Source: Nocardioides sp. URHA0032 | Lineage (GTDB): Bacteria; Actinomycetota; Actinomycetes; Propionibacteriales; Nocardioidaceae | Direction of reading: 5' to 3' | DNA: 64,000 nt | Assembly: GCF_000620645.1 (NCBI RefSeq) | Contig: NZ_KK211160.1 | Span: 310,001-374,000, forward strand | Shown: positions 25,827 to 33,947 of the stretch, piece by piece | Position numbering within the stretch: position 1 is the stretch's first letter | Layout of the letters: each line of letters begins with the position of its first letter | Position numbers and translations under genes: made by a program | Notes under the pieces: model-generated | What the model saw: the letters and a program-made list of their open reading frames with translations, nothing else | Databases searched by the model: none | Told to the model about the DNA's origin: nothing

Positions 25827-25999
25827 CGGGCACCTCTCGCTGGGCTGGTAGCGGCGGTCAGGAATGAGGGACGGAGTGTTGGTGTCGCGGGGGAGGGCTG
25901 CCTTTACGCCGGGACGGCGGCCAGGTTGGCGCCCGAGTCGCCGTACCGAGGTCCTGGACGCGGTCAGACCTCAGCGCCGTTGCAGGGGCAGCGTCCGGG

Positions 26000-26581
26000 T
26001 CAGGCGAGTGCGGCCCGCACGCTCTCGCGCAGCTCGGGGATGACCTCGGTCTCGTACCAAGGATTCTTGGCCAGCCATCGAAAGTTCAGGGGAGAGGGAT
26101 GGACCAGCGGGATGGTGCCGGGCAGGAAGTCGGCGTAGCGGCGGACAGTTGCGGTCAGTGACTCCCGAGTCCCCAGGTAGTGCCGCTGCGCGTAGCTGCC
26201 GATGAGCAGGGTCAGCTGGATGCGTGGCATCGCGCCGATCAGCTGTGGGTGCCACCGTGCGGCGAATCCCGGGCGCGGCGGGAGGTCCCCGTGGAGCCCA
26301 TTGCCGGGGTAGTAGAAGTCCATCGGCAGCAGGGCGAATCGTGAGGGGTCGCGGAAGGTGTCCTCGTCCACTCCGAGCCAGTCGATGAGCCGGGATCCGC
26401 TGGCGTCGTTCCACGGCACGCCGGACTCCTGGGCCTTCCTGCCCGGAGCCTGTCCGACCACCAGGACGCGCGCCGACGCATCGGCGACATAGATCGGCCG
26501 GTAGGCCACCGCCGCCGCCCAAGCGTTGTCCGGGTCGGCGATGATCGCCGCCCGGATGCGGTCGAGCTCAGACGACGTCAT
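26000..26581 (-). CDS. Uracil-DNA glycosylase superfamily protein
   Basis: 193 residues. Motif 1 VVGQAPGRKAQESGVPWND near residue 40 and motif 2 VHPSPLNFRW near residue 160 are the two active-site walls of the UDG fold; SGSRLIDWLG lies between. The order and spacing resemble families that act on uracil or damaged bases, but the exact subfamily is not assigned. Second of three base-excision glycosylases within 17 kb. Confidence 0.85.
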   Translation of the reverse strand: MTSSELDRIRAAIIADPDNAWAAAVAYRPIYVADASARVLVVGQAPGRKAQESGVPWNDASGSRLIDWLGVDEDTFRDPSRFALLPMDFYYPGNGLHGDLPPRPGFAARWHPQLIGAMPRIQLTLLIGSYAQRHYLGTRESLTATVRRYADFLPGTIPLVHPSPLNFRWLAKNPWYETEVIPELRESVRAALA

Positions 26582-26675
26582 GGCGCTCCTCGAGTGGTAG
26601 GTCCATTGTGCGGCAGGGGCGCGTCGCCCTCGCGGCTCGCGTCGCCCTCGACCAGGAGGACGACCAGCGGTGCAG

Positions 26676-26999
26676 TCAGTGGCCGAGGTCGCCGCGACGC
26701 TCTCCGTCGTCGACGAAGGTGCAGACCCGAAAGGTCACCTTGAAGGGTCGACCTCCGGTGCCGGACCCGGGCCCGTACTCGAACGAGACCTCGTAACGGT
26801 GGTCGGCGGACATCGAGCGCATCCGATAGCGGGACCCCGAGGACGCGAGATGGAGGCGGAGCATCTCGGCGCGGACCACCACAGCTGCTTTCGCGTCCGC
26901 GAAGGTCCAGCAGAACGGCGGGTGCTCGTCCGCGCGCTTGAGAGTCCTCGACGGGTCGCTCGGGCCGCTGACGGCCATGGCGGCGTAACGGATCCTCAT
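26676..26999 (-). CDS. Hypothetical protein (107 aa)
   Basis: Start at the ATG at 26999; the frame stays open upstream but that sequence is not protein-like. Beta-rich with alternating pattern (YEVSFEYGPG, FKVTFRVCTFVDDGE). No family recognised. It lies 94 bases upstream of the UDG-like gene on the same strand and may share its promoter. Confidence 0.5.
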   Translation of the reverse strand: MRIRYAAMAVSGPSDPSRTLKRADEHPPFCWTFADAKAAVVVRAEMLRLHLASSGSRYRMRSMSADHRYEVSFEYGPGSGTGGRPFKVTFRVCTFVDDGERRGDLGH

Positions 27000-27477
27000 G
27001 TGGCGACTGCTTCCCGGCCGCCCGCGCCACTCGTCCGTGGTTCGACCGCCGAGGACGCGCCCTGGAGCGCGGTGGCAGCCCCACGGCGACCTCGATCGGG
27101 CAGGTGTCGAGGCTCCGCCTCGCAAGCTGGGATCACGCTGCGCACGGTGTCCCCCTTCGATCTCGCTCGTCGCCCTGGTGTCCATCGCCCGTGTCCACGA
27201 CCTCGGGAGCACCCGGTCCTGTGGGTATGTCGCTGCGTGAGGTGGTCGTCTTACGCGCGGAGCGGCCGTCGCGTCGATCAGCCGCCGTACGAGAGCCGGC
27301 GGCAGAGCCGGACCGGAGGGCCGGCGCCCCAGGTAAGACCGCCCCACCCGAGGTCACCTACCTACGCATGACCTCACGATCTCGGGAGGCGGGCACGTCA
27401 CGCCCAGTGGACGTCCGCCCCTGGGTCAACCATCGAACATCTGCGGTCACGGACCGCGTCGGAAGGAAGTGGACAGC
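27000..27477. other. 478-base intergenic region with GTCTTAC/GTAAGAC inverted repeat
   Basis: No credible gene on either strand. GTCTTAC at 27248-27254 pairs with GTAAGAC at 27333-27339. A similar arrangement, with further scattered identity, occurs at 36775-36843 before another oxidoreductase gene. It carries the promoters of the divergent genes at 26999 and 27478. Confidence 0.45.
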
Positions 27478-28245
27478 ATGGGTGCATTCGAAGGCCGGAA
27501 ACTGATCGCGGTCGGCGGTAGCAGCGGGATGGGACGCCAGACCGCGATCGATGTGGTCGCCGGCGGCGGCACCGCCGTGATCGTGGGCCGCAACCCGAGC
27601 CGGGTCGACGAGACCGTCGAGACGATCTCGCAGAAGGGGAAGGCATGGGGCATCACCGCCGACCTCGCCGACCGCGACGAGGTCAGGCGCGTCCAGGAGA
27701 TCCTCGCCACCGACCACGCCGACGCGACCCTGCTGGTGAACTCCGCGGGGTTCTTCATCCCGAAGCCCTTCCTCGAGTACGGCGAGCCTGAATACGACTC
27801 ATACCTCGAGCTCGCCCGTTCGGCGTTCTTCCTCACTCAGACCGTCACCCGGGGAATGATCGCCGCCGGCGGCGGGGCCGTCGTGAACATCGGGTCGATG
27901 TGGGCGCACCAGGCGATCGCCGCCACTCCGGCAACCGGGTATTCGATGGGCAAGGCCGCCCTCCACGCGCTCACCCACAACCTCGCCATGGAGCTGGCAG
28001 AGCACAAGATCCGCGTCAACGCCGTCGCCCCCGCCGTCGTAGCGACGCCGCTCTACGAAGGTTTCATCCCGCAGGACCAGCTCGAGGCCACCCTCGCCAC
28101 CTTCGACAGCTTTCACCCTCTCGGCCGGGTGGGGACGCCTCAGGACATCGCCTCGGCTGTCACCTATCTGCTGTCCGAGGACGCCAGCTGGGTCACTGGG
28201 GCGATCCTCAACGTCGACGGGGGCGTGATGGCGGGTCGGAGCTAG
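27478..28245 (+). CDS. SDR-family oxidoreductase
   Basis: 255 residues from the ATG at 27478; GGAAGGAAG lies 10-17 bases before it. An in-frame GTG at 27469 is less well placed. NAD(P) loop GGSSGMGR, serine in VVNIGSMW, catalytic tyrosine and lysine in YSMGKAAL near residue 160, and a classical C-terminal LNVDGGV. A canonical enzyme, unlike the two tyrosine-less SDRs of this region. Ends at a hairpin terminator. Confidence 0.9.
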   Translation: MGAFEGRKLIAVGGSSGMGRQTAIDVVAGGGTAVIVGRNPSRVDETVETISQKGKAWGITADLADRDEVRRVQEILATDHADATLLVNSAGFFIPKPFLEYGEPEYDSYLELARSAFFLTQTVTRGMIAAGGGAVVNIGSMWAHQAIAATPATGYSMGKAALHALTHNLAMELAEHKIRVNAVAPAVVATPLYEGFIPQDQLEATLATFDSFHPLGRVGTPQDIASAVTYLLSEDASWVTGAILNVDGGVMAGRS

Positions 28246-28278
28246 ACGAGAAGCTCCGTCCAACCACCCCGTCATAGC

Positions 28279-28311
28279 TGGCCGGGCACCACTCGGGCTG
28301 GTGCCCGGCCA
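28279..28311 (+). terminator. Hairpin between SDR and msrB
   Basis: Perfect 13-base arms (28279-28291 and 28299-28311), 7-base loop, no T run. It separates the SDR transcript from msrBA; part of it could act as leader structure for msrB, 31 bases downstream. Confidence 0.65.
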
Positions 28312-28342
28312 CGAGCTCACGGCACAACCAGGAGGAACCGCT

Positions 28343-28840
28343 GTGGCAACCAGGTACGAGCGAACCCCAGAAGCCGTCAGGCAGCTGACGCCGCGCCAGT
28401 ACGCGGTGACCCAGGAGAACGCGACCGAGCCTCCCTTCCAGAACGAGTTCTGGAACTCGGATGAGGCCGGTATCTACGTCGACGTCGTCTCCGGGGAGCC
28501 CCTGTTCGCCTCGGTCAACAAGTACGGCAGCCGTACCGGATGGCCGAGCTTCACCGTCCCACTGGAGCTCGACAACGTCGTGGAGCTCGTCGACGACACC
28601 CACGGAATGGACCGGATCGAGGTTCGCTCGGCGCACGGGAACAGCCACCTCGGTCACCTGTTCGCGGACGGTCCCGCGGACCAAGGGGGCATGCGTTACT
28701 GCATCAACTCGGACGCGCTGAGGTTCATCGCCGTTGCCGATCTCGAGGCGAGAGGGTACGGCCAGTACCTGCACCTGTTCGACGGCGCCGGCGTACCCGC
28801 TGCTGCGGAGATCACCACGACGGAGGGTGAGGGCCGATGA
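28343..28840 (+). CDS. msrB: Peptide-methionine (R)-S-oxide reductase
   Basis: 165 residues from the GTG at 28343 (GGAGG seven bases upstream). Reduces methionine-R-sulfoxide in proteins. Active-site cysteine in GMRYCINSDALRF near residue 117; the substrate-binding signature GWPSFT is near residue 72, and HLGHLF near 105. The two CxxC zinc pairs of many MsrB proteins are absent, as in the zinc-free class. Stop overlaps the msrA start by four bases (ATGA), so both stereoisomers are repaired from one transcript. Confidence 0.94.
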   Translation: MATRYERTPEAVRQLTPRQYAVTQENATEPPFQNEFWNSDEAGIYVDVVSGEPLFASVNKYGSRTGWPSFTVPLELDNVVELVDDTHGMDRIEVRSAHGNSHLGHLFADGPADQGGMRYCINSDALRFIAVADLEARGYGQYLHLFDGAGVPAAAEITTTEGEGR

Positions 28841-29370
28841 TCACCTACGGGTTGGACAAGGACGCCGAGACGGCCACCCTTGCCGGCGGATGCTTCTGGG
28901 GCATGGAGGACCTGCTGCGCAAGAGGGAAGGGGTTCTCGCGACGCGGGTCGGGTACACGGGTGGCACGAACGAGTACCCGAGCTACCGGAATCACCCCGG
29001 TCACGCCGAGGCCGTCGAGATCACCTTCGACCCGGATGAGGTCAGTTTCCGAGACCTGCTCGAGCTCTTCTTCCAGGTTCACGACCCGACCACCGTCGAC
29101 CGGCAGGGCAATGACGTCGGGACCAGCTACCGATCCGCGATCTTCTACAACAGCGAGTCGCAACGCGATGTCGCCCATGCGGTGATCAGGGAGATCGACG
29201 AGAGCGGTCGGTGGCCGGGCAAGGTCGTGACCGAAGTGACCCCCGCCGGTCCGTTCTGGGAGGCGGAGCCGGAGCACCAGGACTACCTGGTGAAGAACCC
29301 GAACGGTTACACATGCCACTACGTCCGGCCGTACTGGCACCTGGCCGAACAGCACCCGGCCGGAACCTGA
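28837..29370 (+). CDS. msrA: Peptide-methionine (S)-S-oxide reductase
   Basis: 177 residues. Catalytic cysteine in the family motif GGCFWG at residues 18-23, then RVGYTGG and the conserved HPGHAEAVEITFDP segment near 55. A resolving cysteine candidate is in GYTCHY near the C-terminus. Translationally coupled to msrB. Confidence 0.96.
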   Translation: MITYGLDKDAETATLAGGCFWGMEDLLRKREGVLATRVGYTGGTNEYPSYRNHPGHAEAVEITFDPDEVSFRDLLELFFQVHDPTTVDRQGNDVGTSYRSAIFYNSESQRDVAHAVIREIDESGRWPGKVVTEVTPAGPFWEAEPEHQDYLVKNPNGYTCHYVRPYWHLAEQHPAGT

Positions 29371-29669
29371 GACCCATGGGTCCGGGCGAATGACACTCGC
29401 ATGGTTGCTGTTCGAGACCGACGGTGCCGTCCACGACCTTGCGTACGGTAGAACCTGGCTGGTTCGGGCGGCGTACCGCCAGTGAGTCCAAGACGGTCGA
29501 GACGCAGGCTGTGACGTGCTCCTAGCGCGCAGGCCGCAGAGGTCCGCTGGACGACGGCCGACCCACTGCCGGCGATACGCTCTCAGGCGCCCGCATTCAA
29601 TCGGAGCCGAGATTGCGGGAAAGGGCAACCGAGTACGCAGACGAGACCAAGACCGACGAAGGTGGACGT
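29371..29669. other. 299-base intergenic region
   Basis: No gene is supported. It should carry the promoter for the HxxxCxxC protein; no consensus -10/-35 pair stands out. A short inverted repeat GACCC-ATG-GGGTC-like element follows the msrA stop and is too weak to call a terminator. Confidence 0.3.
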
Positions 29670-29951
29670 GTGGCGAACAGTGCGCAGAACGATGCGAACG
29701 AGCAGCACAGCGATCACTGGGACCGGCTCGAGGCCTTCCTGCACACGGACCCCCGAGATGCGGGGTGCGACACGACGATGGAGATGCTGGACGTGTATGC
29801 CGAGCTCGTGGCGGCCGGCTCTGACCCAGCAGAACGGTTCCCGGGTATTCGTGCGCACCTCCTGGCATGCGGACCGTGCGCGGAGGACCTCGAGGGCCTG
29901 CTCATCGCCATCACCGGCGGGTCCTCACCGACGACCCCGGATGTGCCATGA
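29670..29951 (+). CDS. Small zinc-finger (HxxxCxxC) protein, candidate anti-sigma factor
   Basis: 93 residues from the GTG at 29670. The motif HLLACGPC near residue 67 is the HxxxCxxC site of ZAS-type anti-sigma factors, placed after a helix (MEMLDVYAELVAAG) and before another (EDLEGLLIAI). No membrane segment is present, so it would be cytosolic. The gene lies 261 bases before an ECF sigma factor on the same strand. The same finger occurs fused to sigma-like regions at 38622. Redox control through zinc loss is inference. Confidence 0.65.
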   Translation: MANSAQNDANEQHSDHWDRLEAFLHTDPRDAGCDTTMEMLDVYAELVAAGSDPAERFPGIRAHLLACGPCAEDLEGLLIAITGGSSPTTPDVP

Positions 29952-30077
29952 CCTCGGCGCTCAGGACGATCGACGGACCGCACCACGGCGCGGTCGCGTC
30001 CTGACGCACCACACGACCGACCGGGCGGCACTCGTGCGGCCGGGCCGCTCGAACGTGGGGCAGGCAGAGCGTTCTAT

Positions 30078-30145
30078 GGACCAGATAGTCCAAGGTAAAG
30101 TTCCCATCGCGGTTGACGGTCAGCCTTGTTTGGACTGGATAGTCC
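30078..30145 (+). promoter_or_regulatory. Two TetR-type palindromes before the ECF sigma gene
   Basis: GGACCAGATAGTCC at 30078-30091 and GGACTGGATAGTCC at 30132-30145; TTGACG at 30112 may be a -35 element between them. Both share the form GGACY-N4-RGTCC with the site upstream of the TetR operon at 33776-33789. Confidence 0.55.
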
Positions 30146-30212
30146 GAACTACTGTGCAGAGACGAGACGTTGGACAGGTACCTGATCGGCGCGATGCCGC
30201 CTCGGGTCTCTC

Positions 30213-30866
30213 ATGAAAGAGGTTGCAGTGGACGACGCGGTGATCGCTGGCGAGAACCGCCGGTGGGTGCGCGACCTCGGCAGTGAGGGACCCGCCAGAG
30301 AGGCAGCCTGCAGCGACCTGTACACGCTGCTGCTCCGCGTCGCGAAGTCAGAGGCGCGACGCCGGGCGCCGATCCTCCGCCTGGACGGTCCGGAGCTCGA
30401 GGACATCGCTCACCAGGCAGCCGCGGACGCGCTGATGGCTGTCACTGCACGCCTCGACAGGTTCCGGGGAGAGGCGCGATTCACCACGTGGGCGACCAAG
30501 TTCGTGATCTTCGACGTCGCCACCAAGATGAACCGTCATCACTGGCGGCGCCATGAGGTCTCCTACGCGGAGGAGGACTGGTCGAGGATCGCGTCACGGT
30601 TCGATCTCGGGCCGGAGGACGAAGCGCAGGTCCGCGAGTTCGTCGCAGCCGTGTCGGCCGCGGTCGAGGAGAGTCTGTCCGAGCGCCAGCGCCTGGTCTT
30701 CGTTGCCACCGTCCTGAACGGCGTGCCGACCGACGTCCTGGCCGATGAGCTCGGGTCGACGCACAACGCGCTGTACAAGGTGCTCTTCGACGCCCGCAAG
30801 AAGCTCCGTGCGGCGCTGGTGGCCGGCGGCTACCTCGCCGACGCCTCGGTGGCCCGCTCGGCCTGA
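30213..30866 (+). CDS. ECF-type RNA polymerase sigma factor
   Basis: 217 residues from the ATG at 30213; a GTG at 30228 with AAAGAGG before it is an alternative. Region 2: DIAHQAAADALMAV and DRFRGEARFTTWATKFVIFDVATKMNR, with FTTW as the usual 2.4-like block. Region 4: LSERQRLVFVATVLNG followed by TDVLADELGSTHNALYK as helix-turn-helix. No regulatory C-terminal extension. The partner is probably the small HxxxCxxC protein upstream. Two palindromes upstream suggest extra control by a TetR repressor. Confidence 0.85.
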   Translation: MKEVAVDDAVIAGENRRWVRDLGSEGPAREAACSDLYTLLLRVAKSEARRRAPILRLDGPELEDIAHQAAADALMAVTARLDRFRGEARFTTWATKFVIFDVATKMNRHHWRRHEVSYAEEDWSRIASRFDLGPEDEAQVREFVAAVSAAVEESLSERQRLVFVATVLNGVPTDVLADELGSTHNALYKVLFDARKKLRAALVAGGYLADASVARSA

Positions 30867-30986
30867 TCGCCACGGACGCCGGCTCCAGCGCGACCGGCAC
30901 CGCAGCCCGCGCGGCAGGGCTGGAGGGCCGCCGCCACCTTCCTGCCGTACGCCGTGGACGAACAGGGATCGTGCCTGCGCCGGCGT

Positions 30987-31391
30987 TCAGTCCCGGGCCT
31001 CTCTCAGCGCGGCCTCGGCGGTGGCGCGGTCGGCGTAACCGGGGTGGCGTGGGTCGACGAGGTCGGTGTAGGCGGACGTCTTGGACAAGAAGTCCACGAC
31101 GAACGGACAGATCGCGGTGACCGTCCCGGCTCGCGACCTGACCTCCTCGAGCACCTGGGTCACCATCGCGCCCGCGACCCCTCTCCCCCGGTGGGCGGCA
31201 TCGACCTCGGTGTGCCGAAGTGCGTACCGGTTCGGGCTGAGGTGCGTGTAGTAGAGCCAACCGGCGAGGCTCTCGCCACGGTAGAGCTCGAACCGACCTT
31301 TTTCGGCGTTGTCGACCAGGTGCTCGGCCACGCGCCTCGGGGCGGCCGGCTCATCAGCGGCGAGATCTCGCCGGTCCTCGTCCATGGGCAT
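30987..31391 (-). CDS. Small GNAT acetyltransferase (NATD1/YjdJ-type)
   Basis: 134 residues from the ATG at 31391 (AGGAGG just upstream). Compact N-acetyltransferase fold: VDAAHRGRGVAGAMVTQVLEEVR is the acetyl-CoA loop, ICPFVVDFLSKTSAYTDLV the C-terminal signature. A short acidic N-terminal extension precedes the domain. Divergent from another copy of the family at 31573. Targets of this family are generally unknown. Confidence 0.82.
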   Translation of the reverse strand: MPMDEDRRDLAADEPAAPRRVAEHLVDNAEKGRFELYRGESLAGWLYYTHLSPNRYALRHTEVDAAHRGRGVAGAMVTQVLEEVRSRAGTVTAICPFVVDFLSKTSAYTDLVDPRHPGYADRATAEAALREARD

Positions 31392-31496
31392 GTTCGACCT
31401 CCTGTACGTCGTGACTCTTCTTGGGGGATGTGGGACTATGGGGTCCAAGTATGTCCTCGGTGGCCTGGCGCTTCCAAGCCCGCCCTCTCTTGGCGT

Positions 31497-31510
31497 GGAC
31501 TGAACGGTCC
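31497..31510 (+). promoter_or_regulatory. TetR-type palindrome before the second NATD1-type gene
   Basis: GGACTGAACGGTCC, 63 bases upstream of the gene start at 31573. It fits the GGACY-N4-RGTCC pattern. Confidence 0.45.
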
Positions 31511-31572
31511 GGTTTTGCCACTCGAGGTTGCGCGAGACAGGCGACCGACACCGAACCAGACGGGAAGAGACC

Positions 31573-31923
31573 ATGGAGTCACCAGCCGCATCCGTCGAAG
31601 TACGCAAGAACGTCACTGCTCGCCTCTACGAGGCACTGATCGCCGGACAGGTCGTCGGCACCCTCGCCTACGAGCAGGTCGGCGGCCGGATCGCACTCAC
31701 GCACTCCTACGTGGATCCGGAGCAGCGCAATCATGGGATCGCGTCGTCGCTGGCCCGATTCGCCCTCGAGGACCTCCGCGACAGCCAGTCACGGGCTGGG
31801 GTCTACTGCGGGTTCGTCGCCGACTACGTCCAGGAGCACCCTGAGTACGAGGACTTCGTCGAGATCAGCCGGTCTGCTTTCCTCGCGACGCGCACGGCTC
31901 TCGACACGAACCGCGGGCGCTGA
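31573..31923 (+). CDS. Small GNAT acetyltransferase (NATD1/YjdJ-type)
   Basis: 116 residues. Acetyl-CoA loop VDPEQRNHGIASSLARFALEDLR near residue 52 and the typical end GFVADYVQEHPEYEDFV. ATG at 31573 after GGGAAGAGA. Followed after three bases by a RimJ-type acetyltransferase gene, so the two are an operon. It differs clearly from the divergent copy at 30987, so the two are not a recent duplication. Confidence 0.82.
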   Translation: MESPAASVEVRKNVTARLYEALIAGQVVGTLAYEQVGGRIALTHSYVDPEQRNHGIASSLARFALEDLRDSQSRAGVYCGFVADYVQEHPEYEDFVEISRSAFLATRTALDTNRGR

Positions 31924-31926
31924 CGC

Positions 31927-32544
31927 ATGGACGACCTGCATGTGACGATCGAGCCGGAACGCATCGTGACGGCCACGCTGGTGCTGCGGAGCTGGGCGGC
32001 TGAGGATGCGGTGGAAGCGCTCGAGATCTACGGCGATCGTGAGACGGCCGCGGCGATCGGATGGCCCAAGCCGGTGGTCGGCCTCCCTGAGATGCGCGAG
32101 CTGCTGACGCAGTGGGACCTACAGTCGTCCCGACGTCCGGTGCCGCAGGGCCTGTGGGCTGTCGAGGCGACCGAGGACGGCAGTCTTCTCGGCGGAGCAA
32201 CGCTGCTGCCGTTCAGCTCCAGGGTCCCGGAGCTCGTGATGGGCTGGCACCTGAGGCCCGAGGCTCGCGGTCATGGGGTCGCCGGACAGATCGGGCACGC
32301 ACTGGCCCATCACGCGTTCATCTCCGGTGACGCCAGCGCCGTCTACGTCGCTGCGCCGGCAGGGAGTGCGGCGGTGCTCGCCGTCGGTCGACGACTGGGG
32401 ATGACGGCGGTGGACGACCTGGGTTGGACTCATGCCGGCACCCGTCTCGAGGTCCTCCGGATGGTCCGCGACGACCTCCACAGGATCCGCCCTGGTATCT
32501 CCCTCGACAGTTCCTACGACCCGGAGGGTCTGGGCGACTGGTGA
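31927..32544 (+). CDS. RimJ/RimL-type GNAT acetyltransferase
   Basis: 205 residues. N-terminal TATLVLRSWAAEDAVEALEIYGD and the acetyl-CoA loop HLRPEARGHGVAGQIGHALAHHAF match the RimJ/RimL family, which acetylates protein N-termini or small molecules. It resembles the gene at 33948-34535 (shared EALEIYG / DALEIYG start and HALAHYAF helix). Second gene of the operon starting at 31573. Confidence 0.85.
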   Translation: MDDLHVTIEPERIVTATLVLRSWAAEDAVEALEIYGDRETAAAIGWPKPVVGLPEMRELLTQWDLQSSRRPVPQGLWAVEATEDGSLLGGATLLPFSSRVPELVMGWHLRPEARGHGVAGQIGHALAHHAFISGDASAVYVAAPAGSAAVLAVGRRLGMTAVDDLGWTHAGTRLEVLRMVRDDLHRIRPGISLDSSYDPEGLGDW

Positions 32545-32589
32545 ACGGGGCTCGTCGACCGGTTCCCGTCCCGCCGTGCGAGCTGGCGG

Positions 32590-32616
32590 GCGCCGGGTGG
32601 CGGGGACTCCCGGCGC
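32590..32616. terminator. Hairpin between converging genes
   Basis: GCGCCGGG (32590-32597) pairs with CCCGGCGC (32609-32616), 11-base loop. It lies between the acetyltransferase and TetR stops and may serve both. Confidence 0.5.
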
Positions 32617-32626
32617 ACCGGGGGTC

Positions 32627-33256
32627 CTAGCGGGAGGTCGAAAGACTCTCGATGTGGGCGAGCGCCATGTCGACCGACGTCGCCATCGGAGCGACGTCGC
32701 GCTCAGCCTGGGCCAGCATGTATCCGCCCTGAAGGGCGCCGATGAGCCCGGTCGCGAGCTGGTCGACGGAGACGTCGGGCTTGAGGACCCCGTCGTCCTG
32801 GAGCCGGCGCAGCACGTCAGCGAGGAGCCCCTGCCACTCGGAGAAGAGCTGGGACAGAGCTCTCCGGGCGAGGTCATCGTGGTCGGAGACCTCCGAGGCC
32901 AGCGTGCCGAGCGCGCACCCGTAGGCGCCATGTCGGAGGGCATTGCTCTGCACCAGCGCGTCCCGCCACCGGCGCAGGCCGCGGAGGGTCGAGACATGGC
33001 CCAGAGACTCACGCTCGCGGTCCAGGGTGTTCTGACCGACGTGGTCGACGACCGCGCGTACCAGCGCTTCCTTGCTGTCGAAGTGGTGATAGAGCTGCGA
33101 CTTGCTCGACCCGCTCGCGGCCAGCACGTCGTCGATGGTGGTGGCAGCCACGCCCTTGACGTACATGAGCTCGGCAGCAGCGGCGACGATCCTGGCTCGC
33201 GTCTTCGCACCGCGCGCCGTGAGGCGTCGGCCGCTGTGCGAGTCAGTCATTGTCAT
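32627..33256 (-). CDS. TetR-family repressor
   Basis: 209 residues. N-terminal helix-turn-helix (KTRARIVAAAAELMYVKGVAATTIDDVLAASG, then SKSQLYHHFDSKEALV), followed by a ligand domain (YGCALGTLASEVSD; QLFSEWQGLLADVLRRL) of the LmrA/YxaF-like type. It starts four bases after the stop of a gene encoding a similar ligand domain without a DNA-binding part. The palindrome 33776-33789 before this operon is the likely operator. Confidence 0.92.
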   Translation of the reverse strand: MTMTDSHSGRRLTARGAKTRARIVAAAAELMYVKGVAATTIDDVLAASGSSKSQLYHHFDSKEALVRAVVDHVGQNTLDRERESLGHVSTLRGLRRWRDALVQSNALRHGAYGCALGTLASEVSDHDDLARRALSQLFSEWQGLLADVLRRLQDDGVLKPDVSVDQLATGLIGALQGGYMLAQAERDVAPMATSVDMALAHIESLSTSR

Positions 33257-33260
33257 CTGC

Positions 33261-33725
33261 TCATGTTACTGCCTGGTCGTACGCCGGCGGGCCTGCCTCG
33301 TCGCCCCGCGAACCTGCCATCAACGGCGCCAGGGCGATGTCGAGAGCTGCGTCGAGGGGTGCGGGATCCTCTGCAACGCGGCTCAAGGTGCCGCCTCCGT
33401 GCAATGCGGCGAGGATCAGCACAGCGAGCCGTTCGGCATCGGCTCCGCCAGCCTGACCCTGCGCGGCGACGGAACCGGCCTCCTGTGAGTCCCCGGATCG
33501 AAGCACGCGGTCGACCGCCGCGGCGAGCAGCTCACGCCACGCGACCAGGAACTCGCGCCCGGCGTCGCCATCGATCGCCCCCCGCAGGGCGAACGCGTAC
33601 GAGGTCTCCGGCCTCAACAGCTCCCGCACGACCCGACGGCGCCAGCACGTCATGCCGGCACGATCCCTGACCTGCGCGAGAGCAGCACCCTCGATCGCCA
33701 GGACCTCTGCGAAGTACGTCGTCAT
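33261..33725 (-). CDS. TetR ligand-domain-only protein (no HTH)
   Basis: 154 residues from the ATG at 33725, preceded by AAAGGGA; the frame is open to 33818 but that stretch includes the palindrome and no HTH. The body resembles a TetR C-terminal domain: CWRRRVVRELL, EFLVAWRELLAAAVDRVL, and the end DPAPLDAALDIALAPLM, which parallels VAPMATSVDMALAHIESL of the neighbour. No helix-turn-helix can be found. It may be a truncated relic or a partner that forms mixed dimers with the full TetR encoded next. Confidence 0.6.
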   Translation of the reverse strand: MTTYFAEVLAIEGAALAQVRDRAGMTCWRRRVVRELLRPETSYAFALRGAIDGDAGREFLVAWRELLAAAVDRVLRSGDSQEAGSVAAQGQAGGADAERLAVLILAALHGGGTLSRVAEDPAPLDAALDIALAPLMAGSRGDEAGPPAYDQAVT

Positions 33726-33775
33726 CCATCCCTTTCCGGCCATCGTGACAGCAGGCCGCATCTTGCCACGCGGTT

Positions 33776-33789
33776 GGACTAACCAGTCC
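33776..33789 (-). promoter_or_regulatory. TetR-type palindrome before the TetR operon
   Basis: GGACTAACCAGTCC within TTGGACTAACCAGTCCAT, 51 bases upstream of the first start codon. Arms GGACT/AGTCC are perfect. Probably the autoregulatory operator. Confidence 0.6.
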
Positions 33790-33947
33790 ATCTGGTGCCC
33801 GGTGGTCGGGTCATCCAAGCGTCAAACCAGACGCCGATGCGCCGCTCCATGGACTTCAGGATCCAATGTCGTGAGTTCACGGCGGCTCGTGGTCCGCACC
33901 CGCGTCTCCGACGACCGGTGCGGGATCTGCGGCGGCTCGGGACGCGT

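Noticed and set aside
26676..27347. Upstream extension of the 107-aa gene to 223 codons
   Set aside because: The extra 116 residues are low-complexity Arg/Pro-rich sequence and cross the intergenic inverted repeat.
30876..30896. GGCTCCAGCGCGAC after the ECF sigma gene as a second att-like site
   Set aside because: Only a short match to 20826-20845, and no T-arm similarity; chance is likely in GC-rich DNA.
33726..33818. Longer version of the TetR-like ligand-domain protein
   Set aside because: It would read through the operator palindrome and adds no HTH.
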